Part shown: piece after piece, positions 1 through 10,600 of the stretch
How the letters are laid out: every line of letters begins with the position of its first letter
How positions within the stretch are numbered: the first letter of the stretch is position 1
NCBI RefSeq assembly: GCF_910592395.1
Contig: NC_088315.1
Location: forward strand, 20,192,219 to 20,256,218
Direction: 5' to 3'
Length of the DNA stretch: 64,000 nucleotides
From: Lineus longissimus
Lineage: Eukaryota; Nemertea; Pilidiophora; Heteronemertea; Lineidae
The notes under the pieces: model-generated
Database searches by the model: none
What the model was told of the DNA's origin: nothing
The model's input: only the letters and a program-made list of their open reading frames with translations
Program-made: the position numbers and the translations under genes

Positions 1-288
1 ACCCAGTTGTATGGGGAGCCCAGTGGTGAGGCTTTAGAAGATAAGGACACCCAGTTGTATGAGGAGCCCAGTGGTGAGGCTTTAGAAGATAAGGACACCC
101 AGTTGTATGAGGAGCCCAGTGGTGAGGCTTTAGAAGATAAGGACACCCAGTTGTATGAAGAGCCCAGTGGTGAGGCTTTAGAAGATAAGGACACTCAGTT
201 GTATGAGGAGCCCAGTGGTGAGGCTTTAGAAGATAAGGACTCTCAGTTGTATGAGGAGCCCAGTGGTGAGGCTTTAGAAGATAAGGAC
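1..288 (+). repeat. 48-bp coding tandem repeat, about six copies
   Basis: Six near-identical 48-bp units encode the acidic 16-residue repeat QLYEEPSGEALEDKDT. The unit length is a multiple of three and the reading frame stays open through the array. The array starts at or before the window edge, so the total copy number is unknown. The first visible unit has Gly in place of Glu after Tyr. The near-identity of the units suggests recent expansion or homogenisation. Confidence 0.95.
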
Positions 289-3200
289 ATGCTTGTGGGC
301 CTACCTCATACGGAAAGAACTGGATCAAGATATTTGTGGAGTAACTTTGGACGGAGAACTGATGAAGAGAAACAAGAACCAGGAGAATCTGAATATCGAA
401 TTGATCCCATCGGCATAAAGAATGAACCTGGCGAAAATGCCTCGGACTTCTATAAATTCCACTTGCAGGTGGTCGAAAATGAATTGGGATATGTCAGGAA
501 CGACTCTCTTAGAGTTGGTGCTGTTGTCAAGCAGGAACCACTCCCTCCTAAATCTGTGAACGACCCTGATTCAAGTCACCATGAAAATACCTTTGATCGA
601 TGTGGTAAGTTTGGAGAAAGTATTCCGGTGACGTCGCATGATGATTCAGGACATGTCGTCATCAAACAGGAGGTCATTTCACGGAAGCGCATTTCAAATG
701 CCCGTGAAGTTGGGACATTTCGGAGTGATTCAATGGGCGCTGCTCTCAAACAACAGAACATTTCACCGAAACATTGTTCCAGTAGTACAACTTCCCAGGA
801 GATGACATCTCGAACTTATTCGGAAAGCCGTGTTGTTAAACAGGAGGCTGTTTCACCAAAATGTTGTTCAAGTTCCAGTTCAGTGGAGCTAAAATCTCCA
901 GCAAACTCCGGATCCATTGTGGTTAAACTGGAGGTCACTTCACCGAATCATTACTCTGGTGGTTCTTCACTGTCGCTGACATTGGGGGCTCATTCAGCAC
1001 CCCTTGTTGTGAAACAAGAAGTCACTTCACTGAACCGTCATTCCAGTACACCAGACCGTGCGATAACCATCAAGACTAAGAAACAAGATGAGTTATTGAG
1101 TTCGTGTAAGGTAACACCAGTTCATGACGACTTGTATCATAACATTGTTGTGAAACAGGAAATAAACTGCCCACCAGATAGTGTTCAGCCATTCAACAAT
1201 CTTGATTTGTTGGGAAAAGTGAATCAGTTGACAACTGGAGCATCTGACTTGAATGAGGAAATGAAATCTTCCAGTTTACTGTCAAATTCTGTCCGTTTTA
1301 CAAGTGAAACTGTACCAGCAGACTCAGAGCCGGTGGAATTTCAGCCAGGATTTCACAAAACTGCTGCCAGTTCGAATTCAGAAGGAGTAAGACAAGTCAA
1401 AATGGGACAGTTGAATGCTGATTCTTCACAAGAAATGTTAAGTGTTAGCGATATATTCAGAAGTGACTGTGTCAGTAAATACTGCTCGTCTGATAATATT
1501 TGCGAGAGTTTGGCTGAGGTAAGACATTTTAACATCGGTGATACGAAAAACCTTTTGAGAAAATCACTGCTAGTTAGTCGTCTGTTTAACTCTGAGGTAC
1601 CTTTTGATTCGCTCGCGTCTGGGATTACGGAGGGCAGTGTCATTTGCGGTGGAGAGGAAAATCGAACAGTTGAGAATCTGGAAACACCTCATTTAAAAAC
1701 CAACTCCATGTCGGCAAACGACAGTGTCCCTTGCTGCACGGAGATCTATCATACTATGGAGGAGCCATCAGATCAGTTGGAAAGAGATTCTGTCCGACCA
1801 GTTCATCATCAACGCCATAGCGACGGTCGTGTTGATGCCGAGACCAGCCGAGATCTGGAGCCGGTGTTACTGTTCGATGATACGGTTGTCAGCTGTGCAC
1901 CTGGGTGTGAGGATGTGATTGGATGTGACGAGGACGTAGGCATGGAGATGCATCTAGCTGAGGCTGACGAGAACGGGGCCTTGGCTAGCACCTCTAGAGA
2001 TCCTGATGTCGGAGTGAGGACCAGACAAGGCAGGTCAAAGAAAGCCAAGCCAGGTAGGCCCATTTCATTTCTCCGACACCGGTGAATTATTTGGTATAAC
2101 TGTGTAACTTCAGACATTTTAGCTCACTTCTGTTATTGAAAACAATATTTATAACTTTCCAGTGGTACATATACCACTAAGTTTGTGTTGTGGTCGATGA
2201 TATAGGGGATAGATTACTAAATTCTTCGATTATTTTAATTCTACTTTACAGGCAAGAAGAAGAAACCAAAAAAGAGGAAAATGAAAGGCAGTGATGACCA
2301 CGATATGAGTTCAATCCTTCGTCAACTTGCGACCTCAGAATCATGCCCAAGTAGCCCAGCGATCTTGAGTTTACAATCAGAGAATGATCTGTTGGAACTT
2401 CTTAAGTCTGTTGCAACTCCAGAGTCGGCCAGCGTTCCACAGCGATTGCGAAGTACAATGCCTACTGACAGCCAATTGGATGACCTGTTGAACCAAATCG
2501 GGGTGCCGATGAGTCCTGCTGTTGACCACGCTGCTGCAGACGTTCAACATGATGCATCTCCCGTTGAGTTAGCTCAGGAACTGCTTGAGTCTCCCTGTAG
2601 AGCTCATGGAACATTGGGTGCAAAGTCGCATGAGAACAGCCCATTGTCGGCCGGCTCAGGTGGACGGATACTCTCGGACATGTTGAATGTTGGGGCAACT
2701 CCTACGTTGTGTATGACTGGTGCTGATGGTAGTCTGCTGAGTGATGAGCTCAAGGAACTGCTGAAGGATATCAGCACGCCTGTTCTGAGTGGAAGAGAAA
2801 AAGGTTGGTAGCTTCTGATCAATGATTGCTCTATTCTGTCATTGAAGTTTGTGTAGTGATGTCATGTTTGACTGTCAATACACCCTGCTGATGTCAGAAA
2901 TCATTTTCTCAACAGATACATGTACTTCTTCGGTGATTCAAACCAAGTTTATGGTCATTACTCTTCTCTTTATCAGAAAATCATCCCCTTGGATCTGGTG
3001 TGATGGTGCGGACACCTCATGGTGATATGGATGCCAGTCTATTGATTAATCTCATCTCTGCCTGGCCGAGCGGGAAGAAACAACATCGAATAAAGAAAGG
3101 TAAAGTTAGTGTATGATAAAGCCAGGCCTAGAGGACCAGCCAAAGCTTGTGGTCATCCTACACGTCCTTCAAAGCCCTTGTTCTGTTTGAGCCACTTGTC

Positions 3201-3376
3201 AAGAGTCGTGTATTAATATTTGAAAGTGGGGGTCAGCAACTGCAGGAGAAAATATTTCAGTTGCATTTGAAAAGGGTATTTTTTTACTTTCAGGGAAAAG
3301 GAAAACAAGGAGGAAGAAAATGGTCCCGCTTGCACCGCTGGCTCTGACTGGAGATGAGGATGCAGGGACTTGGTGA
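1..3376 (+). CDS. 3' part of an unrecognised, probably nuclear, SUMO-motif-rich protein
   Basis: Hand-spliced model with exons 1-2053, 2252-2803, 2977-3099 and 3294-3376, all with GT-AG borders. The lengths sum to 2811 nt (936 codons plus TGA) with consistent phase. The 5' end lies outside the window. Order of parts: a 16-residue acidic repeat (QLYEEPSGEALEDKDT, about six copies, nt 1-288); a long Ser/Thr-rich region with seven psi-K-x-E motifs (IKNE, VKQE, IKQE, VKQE, VKLE, VKQE, VKQE between about nt 415 and 1160); a basic segment spanning the first splice junction (RSKKAKP then GKKKKPKKRK), which looks like a nuclear localisation signal; repeated LxxLL-like motifs in exon 2 (LLELL, LDDLL, LKELL); and a basic C-terminal tail (GKRKTRRKK). 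No catalytic or DNA-binding domain is visible. A chromatin or transcription cofactor role is inference only. The splice model is well supported; the identity is unknown. Confidence 0.75.
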
Positions 3377-4131
3377 TAACGGGGTTGACACTTGCAGGAC
3401 TGACCCTAATGGAAGTGGAATGAGGATGCAGGGACTTAGTGATAACGGGTTTGACACTTGCAGGACTGACCCTAATGGAGGTGGAATGAGGATGCAGGGA
3501 CTTAGTGATAACGGGGTTGACACTTGCAGGACTGACCCTAATGGAGGTGGAATGAGTTTGCAGGGACTTAGTGATACAGGGGTGACACTTGCAGGACTGA
3601 CCCTAATGGAGGTGGATTGAGGATGCAGGGACTTAGTGATAACAGGGGTGAGACTTGCAGGACTGACCCTAATGGAGGTGGAATGAGGATGCAGGGACTT
3701 AGTGATAACAGGGGTGAGACTTGCAGGACTGACCCTAATGGAGGTGGAATGAGGATGCAGGGACTTAGTGATACAGGGGTGAGACTTGCAGGACTGACCC
3801 TAATGGAGGTGGAATGAGGATGCAGGGACTTAGTGATACAGGGGTGAGACTTGCAGGACTGACCCTAATGGAGGTGGAATGAGGATGCAGGGACTTAGTG
3901 ATACAGGGGTGAGACTTGCAGGACTGACCCTAATGGAGGTGGAATGAGGATGCAGGGACTTAGTGATACAGGGGTGAGACTTGCAGGACTGACCCTAATG
4001 GAGGTGGAATGAGGATGCAGGGACTTAGTGATACAGGGGTGAGACTTGCAGGACTGACCCTAATGGAGGTGGAATGAGGATGCAGGGACTTAGTGATACA
4101 GGGGTGACACTTGCAGGACTAACTCTAAATG
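3350..4131. repeat. 65-66 bp minisatellite, about 12 copies, containing the stop codon of the upstream gene
   Basis: Units begin ATGAGGATGCAGGGACTTAG. Early units are 66 bp (GATAACGGGG form) and later ones 65 bp (GATACAGGGG form). The TGA stop of the upstream gene (3374-3376) lies in the first unit, where GGACTTGGTGA replaces GGACTTAGTGA, so the array runs from the last coding exon into the 3' untranslated region. Open frames inside the array are by-products of the repeat. Confidence 0.95.
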
Positions 4132-4561
4132 GTTATAAGGACAACGTGAATTGGTTATGATGTGTTTGGAAAGCTGAAATTTGAAATCAGTATCGTACAT
4201 GTACCAAGTCTTTTGTAGCATGTTACTATTTGACATCAAATGAACTTCACCGAGCTGTTACATTTTATCCCAAACATTGGGAGTTCATATTTGATACATG
4301 TAGAAGTTTCAAAAATAGTTGAAAATCATGTAGAATTAGATATATCCAAATTTTACACTTTTACACCATTTTACACCTCGCAGATGATTGTGAATTTTGA
4401 GCTAGCATGGCTTGGTGATGAGCAGGTCCGAATTTATGAATATGGTTGTTTCATAGTTACTGGGTGGTATTTTCCATGGAGGGGATTATGTGTTGTTCCA
4501 CACTCCATGCATCTTTTTACATGCCTTTAACATCTGACTGCATGCAGCTGTTTTATAGATC

Positions 4562-4567
4562 AATAAA
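4562..4567 (+). promoter_or_regulatory. Candidate polyadenylation signal AATAAA
   Basis: An AATAAA hexamer lies about 1.2 kb downstream of the TGA of the upstream gene and beyond its minisatellite. It is followed by a T-rich stretch (GTATTTTGTACTTTGG). It is the best nearby 3'-end signal for that transcript, giving a 3' UTR of about 1.2 kb that would include the whole minisatellite. Confidence 0.5.
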
Positions 4568-4639
4568 GTATTTTGTACTTTGGAAGACAATGTCTGTGCG
4601 AATCATTTGATAGGTTTCTCTCTGAGAGCCCTCAGGTCA

Positions 4640-5190
4640 GTGAGGAGCATTGTGGTCCAGTTGTGACTGTCTCATCTCTCTTGCAGTCTGCAAGAACTTA
4701 AACCAGCCAGGACCATTTAAGTCAGGTTGTGACTAACACAGTCTCGGCAAGAACTTCGGCCAGTGAGGACCATATAGGTCTGGTTGTGACTATCTCATCT
4801 CTCTCACCCCATGAGTAAGATAGAGGAGCAGCCAGGACAATTCATATCTGGTTGTGACTGTCTCACCAAGTTGGAAAGACAGTGGAGCTGCCAGGGCCGA
4901 CTTGGACTGGTTGTGACTGTCTCATCTCTCTCACCCCATGAGTAAGATAGAGGAGGTGCCAGGACAATTCATACCAGATTGTGACTGTCTCACCAAGTTG
5001 GAAAGACAGCGGAGCTGCCAGGGCCGACTTGGACTGGTTGTGACTGTCTCATCTCTCTCACCCCATGAGTAAGATAGAGGAGCAGCCAGGACAATTCATA
5101 CCTGGTTGTGATTGTCTCACCAAGTTGGAAAGACAGTGGAGCTGCCAGGGCCGACTTGGACTGGTTGTAACTGTCTCATCTCTCTTTTTC
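4640..5190. repeat. 127-bp tandem repeat, about 3-4 copies
   Basis: CTCACCCCATGAGTAAGATA recurs at 4803, 4930 and 5057, exactly 127 bp apart. Each is followed by GGAGCTGCCAGGGCCGACTT and GGTTGTGACTGTCTCATCTC. Degenerate flanking copies extend upstream to about 4640. It lies between the 3' end of the plus-strand gene and the 3' end of the LOXHD1-like gene. No coding role is seen. Confidence 0.9.
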
Positions 5191-5485
5191 GGCAAAACAC
5201 AAACAACTCTCAATGAATTTATGTATAAGTCCTCTATTGTTCTTAAAATGTCAAGATAAAGTACACTTTATAACAAATTACATACATCTCTGTAGAATGA
5301 TGTCAATATAGGCCACTGTCATGGCACTCATCAATTCATATACATACAGCAATGACGAAGACGGAGATAAAAATAAATAAAATTTACAACTACAACTAAC
5401 GTAGATAGATATTAGTTATGTCAATATTGGTGTTTGATGATGATGATTGTGCACATGAGAAGGATCAATTTGATCTTACGGCTTC

Positions 5486-5546
5486 ATGCAATTACATGCA
5501 ATTACATGCAATTACGTGCAATTACATGCAATTACATGCAATTTGG
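5486..5546. repeat. 10-bp tandem repeat (ATTACATGCA)
   Basis: Six copies of ATTACATGCA, one with ACGTGCA, form a short array in the intergenic DNA between two convergent genes. The rest of 5200-6700 is AT-rich intergenic DNA in which I see no gene. Confidence 0.85.
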
Positions 5547-6714
5547 AGCAAACAAACTTGTCCTGCTGCGACTCTTATGGTTTTTGTGACATCTTATCAC
5601 ATGATTTTTGACATGGAGTCTTTCCAGTTTTGCATTGAATTTTAGTACTGTCTGCCCACTTAACAACAATTATTCGCTTATATTTATTCAGAATGGCTTT
5701 TGCTTTTTTGCATCTCAACGCTTCAATTATGTGGTTTGATGACTACTAGTACGGAGACCATCTTGACGAATATGACAAAAATACAATAATCTACTGAACT
5801 TTAACAGAATGTAACTTATCAATTAAAGTTCAGAAGAAATGGACGGACTCAACTGACTGATTAAATCAACTCAATATTCTGATATCAAAATAATTTGTAA
5901 ACACATTGAATACATTTCCTATCTATTGTGGACAAAGGGCCTCATTCACTACACAAGTTATCTACTGGTACTATCAAGAAACAGACTACCCCTAGAGAAC
6001 TAAACCTGCATCAAGAGACTACAAAAATAGCGAAACATACTGATCTACTTCTAAAAAGGGGATCCAGTCGTTTCTTCTCCTAGCCTTTTTGGGTGATGGT
6101 CAGTCATCCCTCTCGGCCTAATTCTCACGTGGACTGATATATGTTTTATAGTCATTATATGCTTTTAAATTGTTGTAGGCCCTGTTTACCACGTTTCAAA
6201 TGATACGAGTAACAACTAGGTGACTGGGGGTAAAAAGACCGCAATCCCTACTTTAATGTGATTTATACATCTACAAGAAATATATTTTTTACAATATCAC
6301 AGATTTACAATGTTCATCAATGACAACGTTTCCCTATAATCATGATAATTGCTGCTTAAAAACATGTAGATATAATTCTTCTCAATAGACATATTTTGCT
6401 TAAAATTTTCACAATACAATGATATAAATTTGAAAATAAAACGAGTCATACATACTGAAGAAATTGCAATAAGCATAATTGGGTTGAACGTAAATCATCA
6501 AGAATATACATAACACAGACTTAGACTTGATAAAAACCTCAATCATTAAGCTACGGTAGGCCTACTTGTGTCGTTAACTTTAATCCTCTTTGTACCTTGG
6601 TATTCATAATCACGATGGATTTATGTGACTTGTAGAATATTTCCTGAGATTCTTGACATCTTAAAACCACAATTATTATATCCTGGACAGATAGGTCATG
6701 GTTTTGAGTAAGAT

Positions 6715-7084
6715 AATAAGTGCTTCAATCTCCACAGAGAGACATCCTTTAGTCCTTGACAAATATCTCTCTGCAGATCAGTGTATCAATCTCTACAGAG
6801 AGACATCCTTTAGTCCTTGACAAATATCTCTCTGCAGATCAGTGTTTCAATCTCTACAGAGAGACATCCTTTAGTCCTTGACAAATATCTCTCTGCAGAT
6901 CAGTGTATCAATCTCTACAGAGAGACATCCTTTAGTCCTTGACAAATATCTCTCTGCATATCAGTGTTTCAATCTCTACAGAGAGACATCCTTTAGTCCT
7001 TGACAAATATCTCTCTGCAGATCAGTGTTTCAATCTCCACAGAGAGACATCCTTTAGTCCTTGACAAATATCTCTCTGCAGATT
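6715..7084. repeat. 61-bp minisatellite, six copies, covering the LOXHD1 stop codon and 3' UTR
   Basis: GACATCCTTTAGTCC recurs at 6741, 6802, 6863, 6924, 6985 and 7046, exactly 61 bp apart. On the minus strand the gene-proximal unit contains the last codons and the TAA stop (7054-7056) of the LOXHD1-like gene; the other units repeat the same stretch in the 3' UTR. There are no variable spacers, so this is not a CRISPR array. Confidence 0.95.
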
Positions 7085-7629
7085 TCTCCATCTCCCTTCT
7101 TCTTGTCGAGCCACTGTTGGCATGGGAATGTCCACCGTTTGTTCGATGCCATGTTTATTATTTCCACCCGTTCGAGGAACCAGCCAGCGCCAAAACCAGA
7201 GTTATCATGTTCGATCTTGACTTTATTGAGTTCGCCTGGAAAACAACAAATGTTGTGATCATGAGAATATGCACTGAAGTTTAAAAGGGAGTTTATAGCT
7301 TACAATAGAAGTTTAGAACCCATAACTGGCAGATTACAAAATTTCTTTCAGCTTTTCAAAAATCATGAATCGAAGTAATCCATAAACTCTGCAAAAATAA
7401 AACGCCCATAGATATTTGTCGGTTTCGCAGCACTTACCCAGGTCAAGCGTCTCAATCTGAAACTTATCCGTCTGGCCCCTCTCAAAGAGATCCCTGAACT
7501 TCTGTTTGAGTGGACGCTTTCCCGAGTCGCCGTGTTCGCCGAAGACGCAGACGGTGACATTGGCATCGGTGCCAGCACCCTTGATGTCGCCCGTCACCAC
7601 GACGATCTCATACTTGACTGCGGCAAGTT
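7054..7629 (-). CDS. LOXHD1: LOXHD1 PLAT 17 (exons 44-45), C-terminal
   Basis: [41 protein letters not shown] and [16 protein letters not shown], then [20 protein letters not shown] and [20 protein letters not shown], ending in FVKD and TAA at 7054-7056. This matches the C-terminal human module in order and ending. The terminal exon overlaps the 61-bp minisatellite. Confidence 0.93.
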
Positions 7630-10600
7630 CTGAAAGACGAAGGAAGGCAGTTTTACAATTTTGCTAACATATATTGCATCTTTGCACTACTTGTAGCTTA
7701 AACAGAAAATGCATTTCCCGGCCATGAAATTAGTATAATCCCAAAATCAGTCAAAATGCCTAGACTACGAGCTAAAAACTGTTGCTTAGAGACAAGGGTA
7801 ATCTGCTGCAGGAAGTGTCGTTGATTTTACACCTCACAATCACATCCAACCGTATGAATTTTCGTGATATTGAAAATACTGCTAGTGATACTTACGTCTC
7901 ACCATGCTGACCTTGTTCTCCTCAACATCTTTCACCTCGAGTTTCTTGGCGTATTTATGATCAATGTCTTCACAGATTGTAATCCATTGTTGGCATTTGA
8001 ATGTGTACCTGCAGTGAATAATTGAATAGTCTATTTCCAAATTACGATTGACATTTAAAAAAATCGATTCTGACAAACATGACCATTTTGCAAAAAATAA
8101 TTTGTAAGTTAGCTTTCAAACATACAATTGAGATTTGGCCGATGTCAGTGGAATGTTAGGTAGCCAAACGTTGGGAAAATTATTTAAAAAATGTTTTCTT
8201 CAGAATTGGTTAAAAAAAATTTTTTAAAATTTTTTGGTGATAATTTTTTAATTTTTTTCTCAAAACTTCAAATATCTCAAATTTTCATGAAAAACAAAAC
8301 AAACTTTTTTTCAAATTTTCTTTTTTCGCAATTTTTGAGAAAAGATTTTCAACAGAATGTTTTTTTATCCAACATTAATACGTCGCAGCGATCTGCAACA
8401 TGCACTTACTTATTTCCGAGATTCGTATCAATGACGGTCACATCATGACAGTGCCACATGACATCTCTACCCTCGGCATCGTCAGGAATCGGCCGATCTT
8501 CCCGCTCAACTGCACCCAGAATGCACTTCTTTATCTTTCCGAGATTCTTGCACGGCAGTTTGAACGAATCAGTCTGGCCTCTGAATTGAAAGTGACAGAT
8601 TGCTCATAAACATTGTGTAGGTACAAAATTGTAGATCATCCATGTTTATCTCATGCACTGGGAACTGAACTAAGACAAAACCAACAAACTCATAAAGTCG
8701 TGCTTGGTATGGTCAGGCCAACAGCATTTTGTTTTCCATCTGTGATTCTCCTTTGTCCAATTCAGCCAGCCATCATTGGCAACAAACAGGTTAACTGGCC
8801 AATTGATTCCATCAGCAGCAGATAGCTTGATGGAATACTTTTCAAAATTCGCTGGCCGAGCCATACATACCGTCGAAGTATCTTATTTTTGGCACTGTTT
8901 TCCATGACGAATTCCTCAGAGTTTCTCAACTCTCCCTGCAAGATGAGCCAAGCATTGTGGATCATGCCTGCCTGCTGTTTATCAGAGGTGTTGATCACAA
9001 TATCATATGCTGAAAGTGAAAGTGAAATTCAGTCATTGCCTAACTCTTTTAAACGAGTCCGGCCGACACGTTTATAAAATGGTGCCACCTAATGTACCTG
9101 TATTGGCCAACACTTACGAAAATCTTTTTTTCAAAACTGTCCTGACACATCATGCAATGCACAAAGATGACTCACAAATCGTTTAGAATGTAACTTATCT
9201 CCACTGTGAAAAACATGACTTTGTGAAAAGTAAGAACAAAAAACGTCTTGGCAAAAGAAGTCTGCACTTATAGGCCAAAGTCTGGTACGTATAAATCAAA
9301 AGCCAGTGGCTGAAGAAGGATGGGAGAGAGACTCATGACATGACAGGTTCAGATCAGAAAGCTGGACTCAGCCAGTTGAACATGCAGACAATAGGACAAG
9401 TAATAGGGTTCCACTCGGTAACTCGTGTATGACATAATGATGGATCAATGGCGTTGATATCAACTGAGGCCCGGTAAGGGCATGGTATTGTTCATATGAA
9501 GTTTGCTTTAATCTCTAGCAATGCTTACTTGATTTAGAGCTAGCAGTTGGCTTCTTTGCATTGGCACACGTCAGTTCCCGGCACGTCTGGCGATCGTCCT
9601 CAGACCGCGACAGCCACTTGTTACAAGGGAACATAAACTTCTTGTCCCTCTTGCCGAGGTCTTCCACTTCTATGTAGTTGAGATGCCACGCTGCTCCGAT
9701 TCCTGAAAGATGACGATGACTTAAAAGACCAAATCGATTGAATTCACATTGATGTTTCCGCTAATATGCCAGCAAAAAGCCTGTCAGTAGGTCTTGTTGT
9801 TTGGGACTGGGTGTTGAACAAAATATCAAGGGAAATTTTCATGCCAACAAACACTTCTGAAATGAAAAATATTTCGTCAGATTACAAAATTTCATAAATT
9901 TTTCCAATAAAACCCAAAAAATAACAACGTGCTTACGTCATCATAGTCAGGCCTAGATAATCTTTTCAAAGGTGGGTCATTTTCACCCCACTTTACCGTA
10001 AGTGTAACTTACCTTTGTTATCATGCCATACCCTCAGCTTACTGAGCTCCCCCAGCGACAGGAGACCCTTATACGTGAACACATCAAGTTGGTTGTTTTC
10101 AAACGGAGATTTGAACGTCTCGGACTTGGCGAGGTGAATTTCGCCTGAGTCGCCATTCTCGCCGAAGATGACGACGAAAACATTGGCATCTGTGCCAGCC
10201 CCACGGACATCGCTAGTCTTCACGTTGATCTTGTAATCAGTTCCTGAAAACGATGTGTCCAAATATGAAATACTGTAGAACCTCTCTATTAAGGACACCC
10301 TTTGAACTAACAAATGCTGTCCTCAATAGAGAGGTGTCCTGATTACAGAGGTCAAATGGAACGAAAATAACCAACACGGGAACAAAGCAAGTGTCCGTTT
10401 TAGAGAGGCTGTCCTCTTTACAGAGGTGTTTGCTGAGGAAAGTTCTGTTGTATCTTTACACCCAGGAACCATGATATTACAGAAATTACTGAAACCATGA
10501 TATTTGGATCATGACACGAATTCAAATACTAAGATGACACCACCCTTCAATGCCCAAGACCTCAAACAATTAGAGGCTACTCACTCTTGACTTGCTCCAC

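Noticed and set aside
3354-3817. Open frames with repeated MRMQGLSDN-type peptides
   Set aside because: By-products of the 65-66 bp minisatellite. Unit lengths of 65 and 66 bp change frame, and the region is 3' of a good stop codon.
6715-7084. Possible CRISPR-like array
   Set aside because: Units are contiguous and identical with no variable spacers, in a eukaryotic 3' UTR; it is a minisatellite.
7000-7284. Plus-strand open frames through the minisatellite and last LOXHD1 exon
   Set aside because: They run antisense to a well-supported PLAT exon and begin inside the repeat array.
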